A stretch of 10,771 nucleotides of DNA from Candidatus Aenigmatarchaeota archaeon (GCA_016198635.1 JACQIF010000069.1:1-10771); one strand, 5' to 3'. Counted from the first letter of the stretch, positions 1 to 6,305 are shown. The notes: generated by a model from the sequence alone, not told the origin. Program-made: numbers and translations.

Positions 1-46
1 CGTTGTTCCCGTGAAGAGGAATATTCAGACGTATATGAAACCATTC

Positions 47-1051
47 TCAGCGCGTCAGGACCCTCATAGAGTCCTGTATTACAGGCCGCCTGTCATGCTT
101 CATGAACCTCTCCAGCTCCGCCATAGAACGCGGCTCTTTGCCAGCGGCGTGCAGTGCGCCGAGCGCGTTGGCCATCCTTAGGCTCTCTACAGTGTCCGCA
201 CCGTGCAGAAGGCCGTAGGCAAATCCGACGTTGCTGGCGTCGCCTGCCCCTACGGGATTCACGTTCTTGATTTTATGAGGCAGCGCGTACGTCACGTGTC
301 TCCTATGATCGTTTGCAGATACGCAGAGAAGACCCCTGTCCTCCATGTGGACGACGACGTTCCGCGGCCCTGCAGCAAGCATCGTGGTGGCGTAGCACAG
401 AGTGTCTTTGTGCTCTTTCATCAGCGGGTCGCTGGGATAGACTGTTAGTTCTTGCGCCCCGTTATGCTTTACGTGGATGTCATGCCAGAATTTTATCTCG
501 CTGTCGCTGAAGAACAGGAAGTCAAACTCCGGGGACACGTACTTGAAAAACCCGGCAGTCTCTGCGGGGTTTGCAGGCTGCCTGTTGAGGTCTATCATTT
601 TGTGGTCTACGCGCTTGAGCGTTGTCTTAAGCCCCTTCCAGTCAGCGCGCATCCGGTTCTTATCTACGCCCGAAAGGTACACGAGCGCCGGTTGGAGAGC
701 GCTGACAGCACTGTCTAAATCGTGGTGCGAGAGGTTTTGGTTCGCGCCCTTTTCGTGGCGTAGGCGTTTCCTGATAGTGGAGCCACCGTTTGGATAGACG
801 CGATGGACAGCCAGTTCCGTCCTGGTGTCATCGTATACAGGATGGAACGAGAGGCCGTGGTCTTCTAGAAACCCTCCTATGAAACGGGCCCTCTCGTCCT
901 TGCCCACGCGCCCGACCAGCGCCGCGTCGAGGTCCAGCGACCTTGCGGCCATTGCGAAGTTCGCCGGGCTTCCCCCAACTCGCCGCTCGCTGCTGCCGTT
1001 GTTGTGTATCCTCTCGTCGTAGACGTTTCCTGCAGCCAGTATGTCAACCAT
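47..1051 (-). CDS. PfkB/ribokinase-family carbohydrate kinase
   Basis: Predicted cytoplasmic ATP-dependent sugar or nucleoside kinase of 334 residues; the substrate cannot be read from the sequence. Seen: the N-terminal family motif GGSPANF (26-32) followed by GRVGKD (47-52), a central DLNRQP (154-159), and the C-terminal signature NPVGAGDASNVGF (265-277), where D271 of GAGD is the expected catalytic base. The usual DTxGAGD has an Asn in place of the first Asp. The start is the ATG at 1049-1051, with GTGAGGG just upstream. An in-frame TTG at 1069 would add six residues and is less likely. The gene begins 20 bases after the glmS stop on the same strand, so it is probably the last recognised gene of that operon. 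Its partner suggests a sugar phosphate or amino-sugar substrate, but ribokinase, nucleoside kinase or fructokinase activity is equally possible. Confidence 0.9.
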   Translation of the reverse strand: MVDILAAGNVYDERIHNNGSSERRVGGSPANFAMAARSLDLDAALVGRVGKDERARFIGGFLEDHGLSFHPVYDDTRTELAVHRVYPNGGSTIRKRLRHEKGANQNLSHHDLDSAVSALQPALVYLSGVDKNRMRADWKGLKTTLKRVDHKMIDLNRQPANPAETAGFFKYVSPEFDFLFFSDSEIKFWHDIHVKHNGAQELTVYPSDPLMKEHKDTLCYATTMLAAGPRNVVVHMEDRGLLCVSANDHRRHVTYALPHKIKNVNPVGAGDASNVGFAYGLLHGADTVESLRMANALGALHAAGKEPRSMAELERFMKHDRRPVIQDSMRVLTR

Positions 1052-1071
1052 AATGCCCTCACTCCCCAAAT

Positions 1072-2838
1072 CTATTTAACTGTCACGCTCTTCGCCAGGT
1101 TGCGCGGCCTGTCCGGGTCTTTGCCCCGCAGCACCGCGAGCTGGTAAGCGAGTATCTGCATGGGGATTATCTGTAGTATGGGGTTACAGAGGCCCACTTC
1201 AGGGACCTTGATGAAGAAATCAAACACAGGATCGGTTTCAGCACCGACGCCTATGACATACGCGCCGCGCGCACGGACTTCTTGCGCGTTAGATAGCGTT
1301 TCGCGGCGGTTCGCCTCGGAGAAGAAGGCTATGCACGGCGTGCCCTTCTCAATTAGCGCAATCGTTCCGTGCTTTAGCTCGCCTGCCTGCAGGGCCTCGA
1401 CGTGGATATACGAAACCTCCTTTATCTTCAGTGCAGCCTCCTTGGCTGTACCGTATTCGAGCTGCCGGCCCAGCGTGAATATGTGCTCCTTGCCCTTGAG
1501 AACGTCGGCAAGCGTCCGAATGTTCGCTCGCATCGAAGCTGCCGTGAGGTTGTAAGCTTGGTTGCGTGTGACTTCAAGCGTGCGTCTGCCTTCTTCGGTA
1601 TTGCCTTGCAGCGCGTACGCGAGTAGCGTCAGGACGCCAAGCTGCGCCGTATACGCCTTTGTGGAAGCAACGCCTATCTCCGGGCCGGCGTTTGTAAGGA
1701 GCGCATACGCCGACTCGCGGTGCAGCGTCGAGCCTGCGACGTTAACTATGGAAACAACGCGTGCGCCTGACGTTTTGGCCATCTTTACAGCCTCGAGCGT
1801 ATCGGCCGTTTCACCGGACTGCGAGACAGCGAGAACGAGCGTGTCCCTGTCTATCATATGCAGAATATTCTCGAACTCCGAGGCACGCACGGACGCGACG
1901 TGCTTCTTGGCGATGCGCGAGATTACGTAACGTCCGGAGATGCATGCGTGGTACGCCGTCCCCGCGGCCACGAGTACGACGTGCTTTGCGTTCTGTATGT
2001 CATCGACAAGCCGTTTCATCGTGCCTTCGTCCTGCTTCACGGCCTTCGCGAGAGTTTCGGCCTGCTCCGATATCTCCTTGAGCATATAGTGCTGGAAGTC
2101 GCCTTTCTCCGCGCGCTGCGCGTCCCACTCGATTGTGTCTATGGGACGCTCCACAGGCCCTGTCTTGAGGTTGTTCATGATGAGGCCGTTCCTGCCAACG
2201 ACGACAAAGTCATTGTCGTGCAGATAGACCACGCGCTTGGTATAATCCATGAAAGCGGGAATGTCCGAGGCTGCGAAATATTCGCCATCGCCCACCCCGA
2301 CCACCAGCGGCGAACCGTTTCTTGCGGCAATTACAGTCCCGTCCTTGTTCATCGCAACCACTGCATAACGCCCCTCTATTCTTCGGAGTGCGTCCTCCGT
2401 TGCTTGGACGAAACCTAAGCCCTGCCTTATCCCATGCTCTATCAACTTTGGTATGGTCTCTGTGTCCGTTTCGCTGTAAAACCTAAAGCCCTGTGATTGC
2501 AGGAATGCGCGGAGCTCGCGGAAGTTCTCGACTATGCCGTTGTGCACGACTGCGATAGCCCCGTCTGACGAGACGTGGGGGTGTGCGTTCGCCTGCGTGA
2601 CGCCTCCATGGGTGGCCCAACGCGTGTGCGCGATGCCGGCGTTCGCGCGTAGCGAGAGAAAGTCGTGGCGTGAGTGGATTTCGTCGACTTTGCCAACGTC
2701 TTTCATTACGCTTAGCGCGCGTCCTCCGACAACGGCCATCCCCGCGCTGTCATAGCCCCTGTACTCGAGTTTGCGCATCCCTTGGAGGAGCACGTCTGGC
2801 GCGTTCTTCTGGCCGACGTAACCGATAATACCGCACAT
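1072..2838 (-). CDS. glmS: glutamine--fructose-6-phosphate aminotransferase (isomerizing)
   Basis: Converts fructose-6-phosphate and glutamine to glucosamine-6-phosphate and glutamate, the first committed step to UDP-GlcNAc; cytoplasmic. The protein is 588 residues, close to the bacterial length of about 609. Residues 1-240 are the class-II glutaminase domain: nucleophile C2 directly after Met (MCGIIGYVGQ), HTRWATHG (71-78), HNG (99-101) and SETDTE (122-127). Two SIS sugar-isomerase domains follow, with SQSGETADT (339-347) and EALQAGELKHG (481-491). The end NLAKSVTVK (580-588) carries the Lys (K583) that forms the Schiff base with fructose-6-phosphate in E. coli GlmS. The ATG at 2836-2838 is chosen because Cys must become residue 1, and because GGTG (2844-2847) sits five bases upstream. 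The frame stays open for 48 more codons, but that extension would bury the nucleophile. The gene lies between a 47-residue small ORF and a sugar kinase gene. Confidence 0.97.
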   Translation of the reverse strand: MCGIIGYVGQKNAPDVLLQGMRKLEYRGYDSAGMAVVGGRALSVMKDVGKVDEIHSRHDFLSLRANAGIAHTRWATHGGVTQANAHPHVSSDGAIAVVHNGIVENFRELRAFLQSQGFRFYSETDTETIPKLIEHGIRQGLGFVQATEDALRRIEGRYAVVAMNKDGTVIAARNGSPLVVGVGDGEYFAASDIPAFMDYTKRVVYLHDNDFVVVGRNGLIMNNLKTGPVERPIDTIEWDAQRAEKGDFQHYMLKEISEQAETLAKAVKQDEGTMKRLVDDIQNAKHVVLVAAGTAYHACISGRYVISRIAKKHVASVRASEFENILHMIDRDTLVLAVSQSGETADTLEAVKMAKTSGARVVSIVNVAGSTLHRESAYALLTNAGPEIGVASTKAYTAQLGVLTLLAYALQGNTEEGRRTLEVTRNQAYNLTAASMRANIRTLADVLKGKEHIFTLGRQLEYGTAKEAALKIKEVSYIHVEALQAGELKHGTIALIEKGTPCIAFFSEANRRETLSNAQEVRARGAYVIGVGAETDPVFDFFIKVPEVGLCNPILQIIPMQILAYQLAVLRGKDPDRPRNLAKSVTVK

Positions 2839-2843
2839 AGAAA

Positions 2844-2847
2844 CACC
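2844..2847 (-). promoter_or_regulatory. ribosome-binding site deciding the glmS start
   Basis: GGTG on the minus strand, five bases before the ATG that puts Cys at position 2. It matches the anti-Shine-Dalgarno end of archaeal 16S rRNA. It indicates that glmS is translated from inside a transcript, not as a leaderless message, which supports the start chosen over the longer open frame. Confidence 0.6.
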
Positions 2848-2860
2848 ATATATGAAAAAA

Positions 2861-3004
2861 TCAATCCCGTACGGCGAGGGCTCTTTTCTCACTTGCTCCA
2901 AGGTCATCCCCTGAGAGGAGAGCGTCGACAACCTTCTGTTTTTCAGAGAATTTCTCGAAAAAGTTTCCGTATAGTTCTTCAAGCACGTCCTGGGTTTTGC
3001 ACAT
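2861..3004 (-). CDS. 47-residue small ORF, leaderless, upstream of glmS
   Basis: Not recognised. The ATG at 3002-3004 opens a 47-codon frame ending in TGA at 2861-2863, 22 bases before glmS. The product starts MCKTQDVLEELYGNFF and is charged and probably helical (LEELYGNFFEKFSEKQ, then VVDALL), with no membrane segment and no zinc pair. The main evidence for reality is position: a TATA box (3027-3034) is centred 26.5 bases upstream of this ATG. That is the same spacing as for the divergent gene at 3101, so transcription should begin at or next to this start codon and give a leaderless message. glmS then has its own GGTG site further along the same transcript. It could be a small protein or a leader peptide that affects glmS translation. 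In another frame the same DNA is only an upstream extension of glmS. Confidence 0.55.
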   Translation of the reverse strand: MCKTQDVLEELYGNFFEKFSEKQKVVDALLSGDDLGASEKRALAVRD

Positions 3005-3006
3005 AA

Positions 3007-3017
3007 CGCGTATACGC
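3007..3017. promoter_or_regulatory. candidate operator, palindrome GCGTATACGC
   Basis: Positions 3008-3017 form a perfect 10-base inverted repeat, GCGTATACGC. It lies between the TATA box and the start codon of the minus-strand small ORF, two to three bases from the ATG. Read on the minus strand as GCGTATACGCG, it matches 10 of 11 bases of an element in the equivalent place before the divergent gene at 3101. Binding there would overlap the transcription start and could repress. The binding role is inference. Confidence 0.45.
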
Positions 3018-3026
3018 AGAGAATAC

Positions 3027-3034
3027 TATATAAA
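3027..3034 (-). promoter_or_regulatory. archaeal TATA box for the small ORF-glmS-kinase operon
   Basis: TTTATATA on the minus strand, centred 26.5 bases upstream of the ATG at 3004. Archaeal transcription normally starts about 25 bases after the TATA centre, so the message should begin at or beside that ATG. The sequence around it is AT-rich, in contrast to the GC-rich coding DNA on both sides. Confidence 0.75.
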
Positions 3035-3070
3035 CAATCCTAAAATGGTTCTTTTACCCCTACAAAAAGA

Positions 3071-3078
3071 TTTATATA
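3071..3078 (+). promoter_or_regulatory. archaeal TATA box for the winged-helix gene
   Basis: TTTATATA preceded by an A/G-rich stretch (AAAAAGA) that fits a TFB recognition element. Its centre is 26.5 bases upstream of the ATG at 3101, so the transcript should be leaderless; there is also no GGTG-type site in front of that ATG. Confidence 0.8.
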
Positions 3079-3086
3079 GGTTTATA

Positions 3087-3097
3087 GCGCATACGCG
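3087..3097. promoter_or_regulatory. candidate operator GCGCATACGCG, partner of 3007-3017
   Basis: GCGCATACGCG lies between the TATA box and the ATG at 3101 and differs at one base from the element in front of the divergent small ORF. The T to C change breaks the perfect dyad seen in the other copy. Its placement relative to TATA and ATG matches the partner to within one base. It may be an operator for autoregulation by the winged-helix protein, or a shared initiator sequence. Confidence 0.4.
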
Positions 3098-3100
3098 CAT

Positions 3101-4045
3101 ATGGCAAAGAAAACGCTTGTTGAAATGCACCGCGGGCGCGAGGTTTCGCGTTCCATAGAGATATTTGACAAGCCGGCAGGCGCAGCCGCTGCCGCGTCGC
3201 CTCTGGCTTGGAAGATACTAGTGGCGCTGGCCGAGCGGCCGACGTACCCGAACGACCTCGCCCGCAAGATGCGGGTGCACGAACAGAAAATATACTACCA
3301 CGTGCGCCGTCTACTCGACGCCGGGCTTCTGGAAGTCATCGGGGAACAGCATGTCCGCGGTGCGCTCACGAAAGTCCTTGCGCCCACCGCAGATGCCTTT
3401 GGTTTTGAGATGCCTGCCTCGCGGGCGGCTGTTACGAAACGCCCTGCAGTATCGCCGCAAATCAAGGAGTTCTTCCACGAGTTCATCCGCCGCGGGTTTT
3501 TTGACGGCTCTATCGTCGTGGGCGCGCCTACGATGCACGGCCCTTACAACACTGCCGCGCGCGATGGATACTATACAGCGCATCTGGCCATGTTCCTCGG
3601 AGAGTTGTGCTCCGTACCACATGACAGGTTTTTGGTGAAACCAGACACGGAAGTGCGCGCGGAAAAAAAAGAGAAGCGCAACATGATTCTTGTAGGCGGG
3701 CCCATCGTGAACACAGTGGTCGCTGACGTGGCTTTGCAGATGAAGATAAAGATGGATTACGTGAACGGCCAGTGGAAGATCGTATCTGCGCTAAGCGGGA
3801 AGGAGTACGACCACGAAGGCGATGTGCTGATAGCAAAGGTCCGCAACCCATGGGACGAGTCCAAGCGTATTATCGTGCTGGCCGGCCTCAAGGCAGAGGG
3901 AACGAAAACATGCATTATAGCCCTGACGCAAAAACCGGACAAGGTTCTGAAGGACTACGACCGCAACAAGGATTTTTACCGTGTGCTCCGCGGGCTTGAC
4001 AATGATGGTGACGGCCACGTGGACGATGTCGAGGTGCTGGAGTGA
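3101..4045 (+). CDS. winged-helix protein with S-layer-like C-terminal domain and EF-hand-type loop
   Basis: Probable DNA-binding regulator of 314 residues. Residues about 34-96 form an ArsR-like winged helix: PLAWKILVALAERPTYPNDL, then RVHEQKIYYHVRRLLDAGLL with recognition helix HEQKIYYHVRRLLDAG, then a wing. Residues about 195-275 (ILVGGPIVNTVVADVA, later IIVLAGLKAEGT) resemble the GGPxxN-type domain of archaeal S-layer-related proteins. The C-terminus has DNDGDGHVDDVE (300-311), which fits the 12-residue EF-hand loop at positions 1, 3, 5, 6, 8, 9 and 12. No signal peptide or membrane helix is seen, so the protein is probably cytoplasmic despite the surface-like domain. The ATG follows a TATA box at leaderless distance. 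It is divergent from the glmS operon, whose promoter shares its candidate operator, so autoregulation and control of glmS are plausible but unproven. The winged helix is clear; the S-layer resemblance is from memory of the family. Confidence 0.8.
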   Translation: MAKKTLVEMHRGREVSRSIEIFDKPAGAAAAASPLAWKILVALAERPTYPNDLARKMRVHEQKIYYHVRRLLDAGLLEVIGEQHVRGALTKVLAPTADAFGFEMPASRAAVTKRPAVSPQIKEFFHEFIRRGFFDGSIVVGAPTMHGPYNTAARDGYYTAHLAMFLGELCSVPHDRFLVKPDTEVRAEKKEKRNMILVGGPIVNTVVADVALQMKIKMDYVNGQWKIVSALSGKEYDHEGDVLIAKVRNPWDESKRIIVLAGLKAEGTKTCIIALTQKPDKVLKDYDRNKDFYRVLRGLDNDGDGHVDDVEVLE

Positions 4046-4047
4046 GG

Positions 4048-4055
4048 TTAAATAC
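4048..4055 (+). promoter_or_regulatory. possible TATA box for the 135-residue ORF
   Basis: TTAAATAC just after the stop of the winged-helix gene, centred about 33 bases before the ATG at 4085, in an AT-rich gap. It predicts a start with a 5' leader of only a few bases. The ORF has no clear Shine-Dalgarno site, which fits a near-leaderless message. Co-transcription from the upstream gene remains possible, since the gap is only 39 bases. Confidence 0.5.
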
Positions 4056-4084
4056 TTTCCTTACTTATTGTAGACCGATTTGGA

Positions 4085-4492
4085 ATGGAAATTCCTTCGC
4101 GTGAAGAAATAAGGACACTTCAGAAGCAGGCGAATGCCATAGCACAGAATTTGGAGAGGCTTGGCTACCAGATAGAGGGCGCTCTGTTCGACGTGCGAGA
4201 CCCGAAGAACCCCGTTACTTTGAACCCCTCGCCTTTTGTTGTTGGCATACGCAACCCACGGCCGCCGTTTTCTGATGGCCGTTATGCAGCGACTCTGTAC
4301 TTGGCGCGCACGCCTTCGATGGTCGGTCATATGGGCTACGGTGACTGGGCCTTTGAGATAGAGGACATCAAAAGGCTGGAAGACTTCATGCAGTTTGCTG
4401 AGAAGCTTCAGAAGAGGTATCCGGTTTCCGCCGTCGATGTGTATATGGTTCCGCGAAAGAGGGACGATGTGCCTTTGATTGCGGTCACTTGA
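4085..4492 (+). CDS. uncharacterised 135-residue protein
   Basis: I do not recognise this family. The product is soluble-looking, with no signal peptide, membrane helix or Cys pairs. It begins with a charged helix (EEIRTLQKQANAIAQNLERL, 7-26). A Pro-rich mixed segment follows (DVRDPKNPVTLNPSPF, 36-51), then RNPRPPFSDGRYAATLYLAR (56-75), a Gly/Trp patch HMGYGDWAFEIED (82-94), a second helix (95-110) and a strand-like end. The alternating pattern suggests a compact alpha/beta fold, but no active site is evident. Codon use resembles the neighbours and the start ATG follows a plausible TATA box. It lies 39 bases after the winged-helix gene and ends tail-to-tail with nusA, sharing eight bases (4485-4492). 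A link to either neighbour's function is not shown. Confidence 0.8.
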   Translation: MEIPSREEIRTLQKQANAIAQNLERLGYQIEGALFDVRDPKNPVTLNPSPFVVGIRNPRPPFSDGRYAATLYLARTPSMVGHMGYGDWAFEIEDIKRLEDFMQFAEKLQKRYPVSAVDVYMVPRKRDDVPLIAVT

Positions 4493-4910
4493 CTTCCAGG
4501 TCTTCTATGCCCGCGTTGCGCCGGAGGAACTCCTTTATTGTCTTCACGTTCTCCCCGCCCTTGCCTATGACGCGTCCCCTGTCTTGCTGGCCTATCGATA
4601 TCGTCATGCGCGTCCCGTTGGCCTGCACGTCCGTCGCTTCAGGGACCATGTTCTTCACGAACTCCACCGCGTTCGCGTTGTACTCCCATACCTTGACGCG
4701 CTTCTTAAGCATGTTCTGGAGCGTCTTAACATTGGCCCCGTTTTTGCCTATGGCTAGTCCGGCTTTGCCTTCTTCGACGATGAAATAGATATTTTCATTA
4801 GCGATGCAGTCCCGCACGGCCGCGTGCGTCTGCTTTTCGAAGAGATTTATCAGGTTTATCGTATCTGCGTTGAACTCCCGTATCACCAGAACACCCGAAA
4901 CAAAAATCAC
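4485..4910 (-). CDS. nusA: archaeal NusA-like KH-domain protein
   Basis: Transcription factor related to the RNA-binding half of bacterial NusA; archaeal versions consist of two KH domains and lack the N-terminal polymerase-binding and S1 domains. The 141-residue length fits that form. Seen: GLAIGKNGANV (51-61) and GRVIGKGGENV (112-122), the two GxxG RNA-binding loops, with the conserved lead-in TINLINLFEKQTHAAVRDCI (17-36). The position directly after L30e and the polymerase subunits is the standard archaeal order. The start drawn is GTG at 4908-4910, overlapping the L30e TGA stop. A second GTG at 4884-4886 (Val9), preceded by GGGTG, would give a 133-residue protein beginning IREFNADT and may be the real start. 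The 3' end overlaps the convergent gene by eight bases. Confidence 0.92.
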   Translation of the reverse strand: MIFVSGVLVIREFNADTINLINLFEKQTHAAVRDCIANENIYFIVEEGKAGLAIGKNGANVKTLQNMLKKRVKVWEYNANAVEFVKNMVPEATDVQANGTRMTISIGQQDRGRVIGKGGENVKTIKEFLRRNAGIEDLEVK

Positions 4911-5143
4911 TTCACGAACGTGACGACGCTTACATTGAACGGTTTCCCGTATATAACTCCTAGGTCACGCGAGTTCCCCTCGAACTGGTCGACGTTCGCT
5001 CCGGCACGCTTCAACGCGTCTACGTAAGCCGCCGGGCAGTTGTTGGCCACGATGACGAGCGTCGCCTTGCCTGCGAGCCGCACGGCGCGCCTGTATCCTA
5101 GGACGGGCTTGCCTTTCTGTGCGAGCACGCCGTTGCGATCCAT
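4907..5143 (-). CDS. rpl30e: large-subunit ribosomal protein eL30
   Basis: Protein of the large ribosomal subunit that binds 23S rRNA; in archaea it is commonly encoded between rpoA'' and nusA, as here. Family features: GKPVLGYRRAVR (11-22), the core LVIVANNCP (29-37), then FEGNSRDLGVIYGKPF (54-69) and VSVVTFV (71-77). At 78 residues it is shorter than the usual 95-105, mostly because the N-terminal helix before GKPVLG is cut to about ten residues and there is no C-terminal tail. The ATG at 5141-5143 directly follows the rpoA'' TAG in the same frame, with a G-rich site (GGGGGG, 5152-5157) eight bases upstream, so no longer start is available in this frame without reading through the stop. It ends in TGA overlapping the nusA GTG. 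Confidence 0.93.
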   Translation of the reverse strand: MDRNGVLAQKGKPVLGYRRAVRLAGKATLVIVANNCPAAYVDALKRAGANVDQFEGNSRDLGVIYGKPFNVSVVTFVK

Positions 5144-6301
5144 CTATGCCGCCCCCCTTTTCTTCTTTGTTGCCTTGTGGAAAACGAGGTCGCACATGCC
5201 CGTTCCCACGGGCGCGACTTGGTTTATCATGACGTTCTCTATGATGGAGTCCAGCTCATCCTCTTCTCCCTCGACAGCGGCGTCGAGAAGGTTCTTGACT
5301 GTTATTTCGAAGTTCGCGCGGGCCAGCACAGAGCCCTTCTCGCCTGCGACGCCATAACGGCCGACTGGCTTGATGGTTGCGTCGGCGCACATGGCGTCCG
5401 ACACTAGCAGTAGGTGGCGGACATCGACATCGAGTCCTTGCTCGCTGAGCGTGCGGTCGGCCTCGCGTATTATTATGTTTCGTGCGGCCTCAATGCCCAG
5501 AACCTTTTCAACCTCGCGGATGTCGTTGCATATGGTGCGCCTTGTGTCAACGCCAGGCATGTGCAGCATCTTCTTGAGGTTGGATCCTATCGTGGACACT
5601 ACCCAGTCTTCCTTGTCCTTGTGCACGATGACGTGGCTGATGCCTTTCGTCCCGCTCACTTGAGTGTTGAGTATGCGAACCTTGCGCTTCTGCAGTTCCC
5701 GCATGTTGAGCTCCTTCTTCGGGATGAAGACAAGCGTGTCCTTGTCAAATTCGACGTTGAGGTCACGCGCATTCTTGCGCACGGCCTTAACGAGATCATC
5801 ACCGCTAAGGCCCATGCGGGCGATCTCCTCGGATTTCAGCTTGATTAGAAGGCGTGAGTTAACGAGGTCTATCGTGTCTTCGAGTGCAATTGACTTGAGC
5901 ATGGACTCCTTTATGCGCGCAGCCAGTTCGGTCGCCGCCTCCTTTGTGTTGTGCTCTTCGTCCATGTAGATCTCCATGGTCGGCGTGGAAGGGATGCGGC
6001 GCGCATCGACGATCTCAATGAGACGGGGCAAGCCGAGCGTAACCTCGCGTCCTGCGGCTCCGACGAAGTGATAAGAACGCATAGTCATCTGCGTTGCAGG
6101 TTCGGAGATGGATTGGGCGGCTATGACGCCTATCGCCTCGCAAGGCTCGTATTTGGCATCGTTGTATATCTTGGAGACCTTCGCAATTATCTCATCAGCC
6201 TTCTTCTTGTCAGGGCGGTGCTTTTCCAGGCTCTCTATAAGGCGCTGCTGGAGGCTCTCCGGCAGCTCGAGTTCGCGTATCATCTCCCTGTAATCTACCA
6301 T
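5144..6301 (-). CDS. rpo1C: DNA-directed RNA polymerase subunit A'' (Rpo1C)
   Basis: C-terminal part of the largest polymerase subunit, 385 residues, carrying the trigger loop and the end of the jaw and clamp. Seen: IGVIAAQSISEPATQ (57-71) leading into QMTMRSYHF (71-79), then VTLGLPRLIEIVDAR (87-101) and PSTPTMEIY (104-112). Near the C-terminus, GVAGEKGSVLARANFEIT and later INQVAPVGTGMCDL match the family's end. Most archaea read SIGEPGTQ where this has SISEPATQ, and RTFH where this has RSYH. Start: ATG at 6299-6301, four bases after AGGTGG (6306-6311), giving the expected N-terminus. The same frame stays open 21 codons further upstream into the 3' end of the fusion gene, but that stretch is Arg/His-rich and unlike the family. 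It follows the B'-A' stop by eight bases and abuts rpl30e. Confidence 0.97.
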   Translation of the reverse strand: MVDYREMIRELELPESLQQRLIESLEKHRPDKKKADEIIAKVSKIYNDAKYEPCEAIGVIAAQSISEPATQMTMRSYHFVGAAGREVTLGLPRLIEIVDARRIPSTPTMEIYMDEEHNTKEAATELAARIKESMLKSIALEDTIDLVNSRLLIKLKSEEIARMGLSGDDLVKAVRKNARDLNVEFDKDTLVFIPKKELNMRELQKRKVRILNTQVSGTKGISHVIVHKDKEDWVVSTIGSNLKKMLHMPGVDTRRTICNDIREVEKVLGIEAARNIIIREADRTLSEQGLDVDVRHLLLVSDAMCADATIKPVGRYGVAGEKGSVLARANFEITVKNLLDAAVEGEEDELDSIIENVMINQVAPVGTGMCDLVFHKATKKKRGAA

Positions 6302-6305
6302 GTAA

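Noticed and set aside
1-44. Possible start of another minus-strand gene (ATG at 42-44) two bases after the kinase stop
   Set aside because: Only 14 codons are visible before the window edge, with no good ribosome-binding site and no recognisable sequence, so it cannot be called.
2849-2856. TATA-like CATATATGG on the minus strand just before glmS
   Set aside because: Its centre is only about 14 bases from the glmS ATG, too close for archaeal initiation; it overlaps the ribosome-binding region.
2839-2982. 48-codon N-terminal extension of glmS in frame
   Set aside because: It would displace the Cys that must be residue 1 of the glutaminase, and the same DNA is better explained by the leaderless small ORF in another frame.
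4911-5195. 76-codon overlapping minus-strand frame across rpl30e
   Set aside because: Shifted-frame translation of L30e and the rpoA'' end, Arg/Gly/Gln-rich, with no family resemblance.
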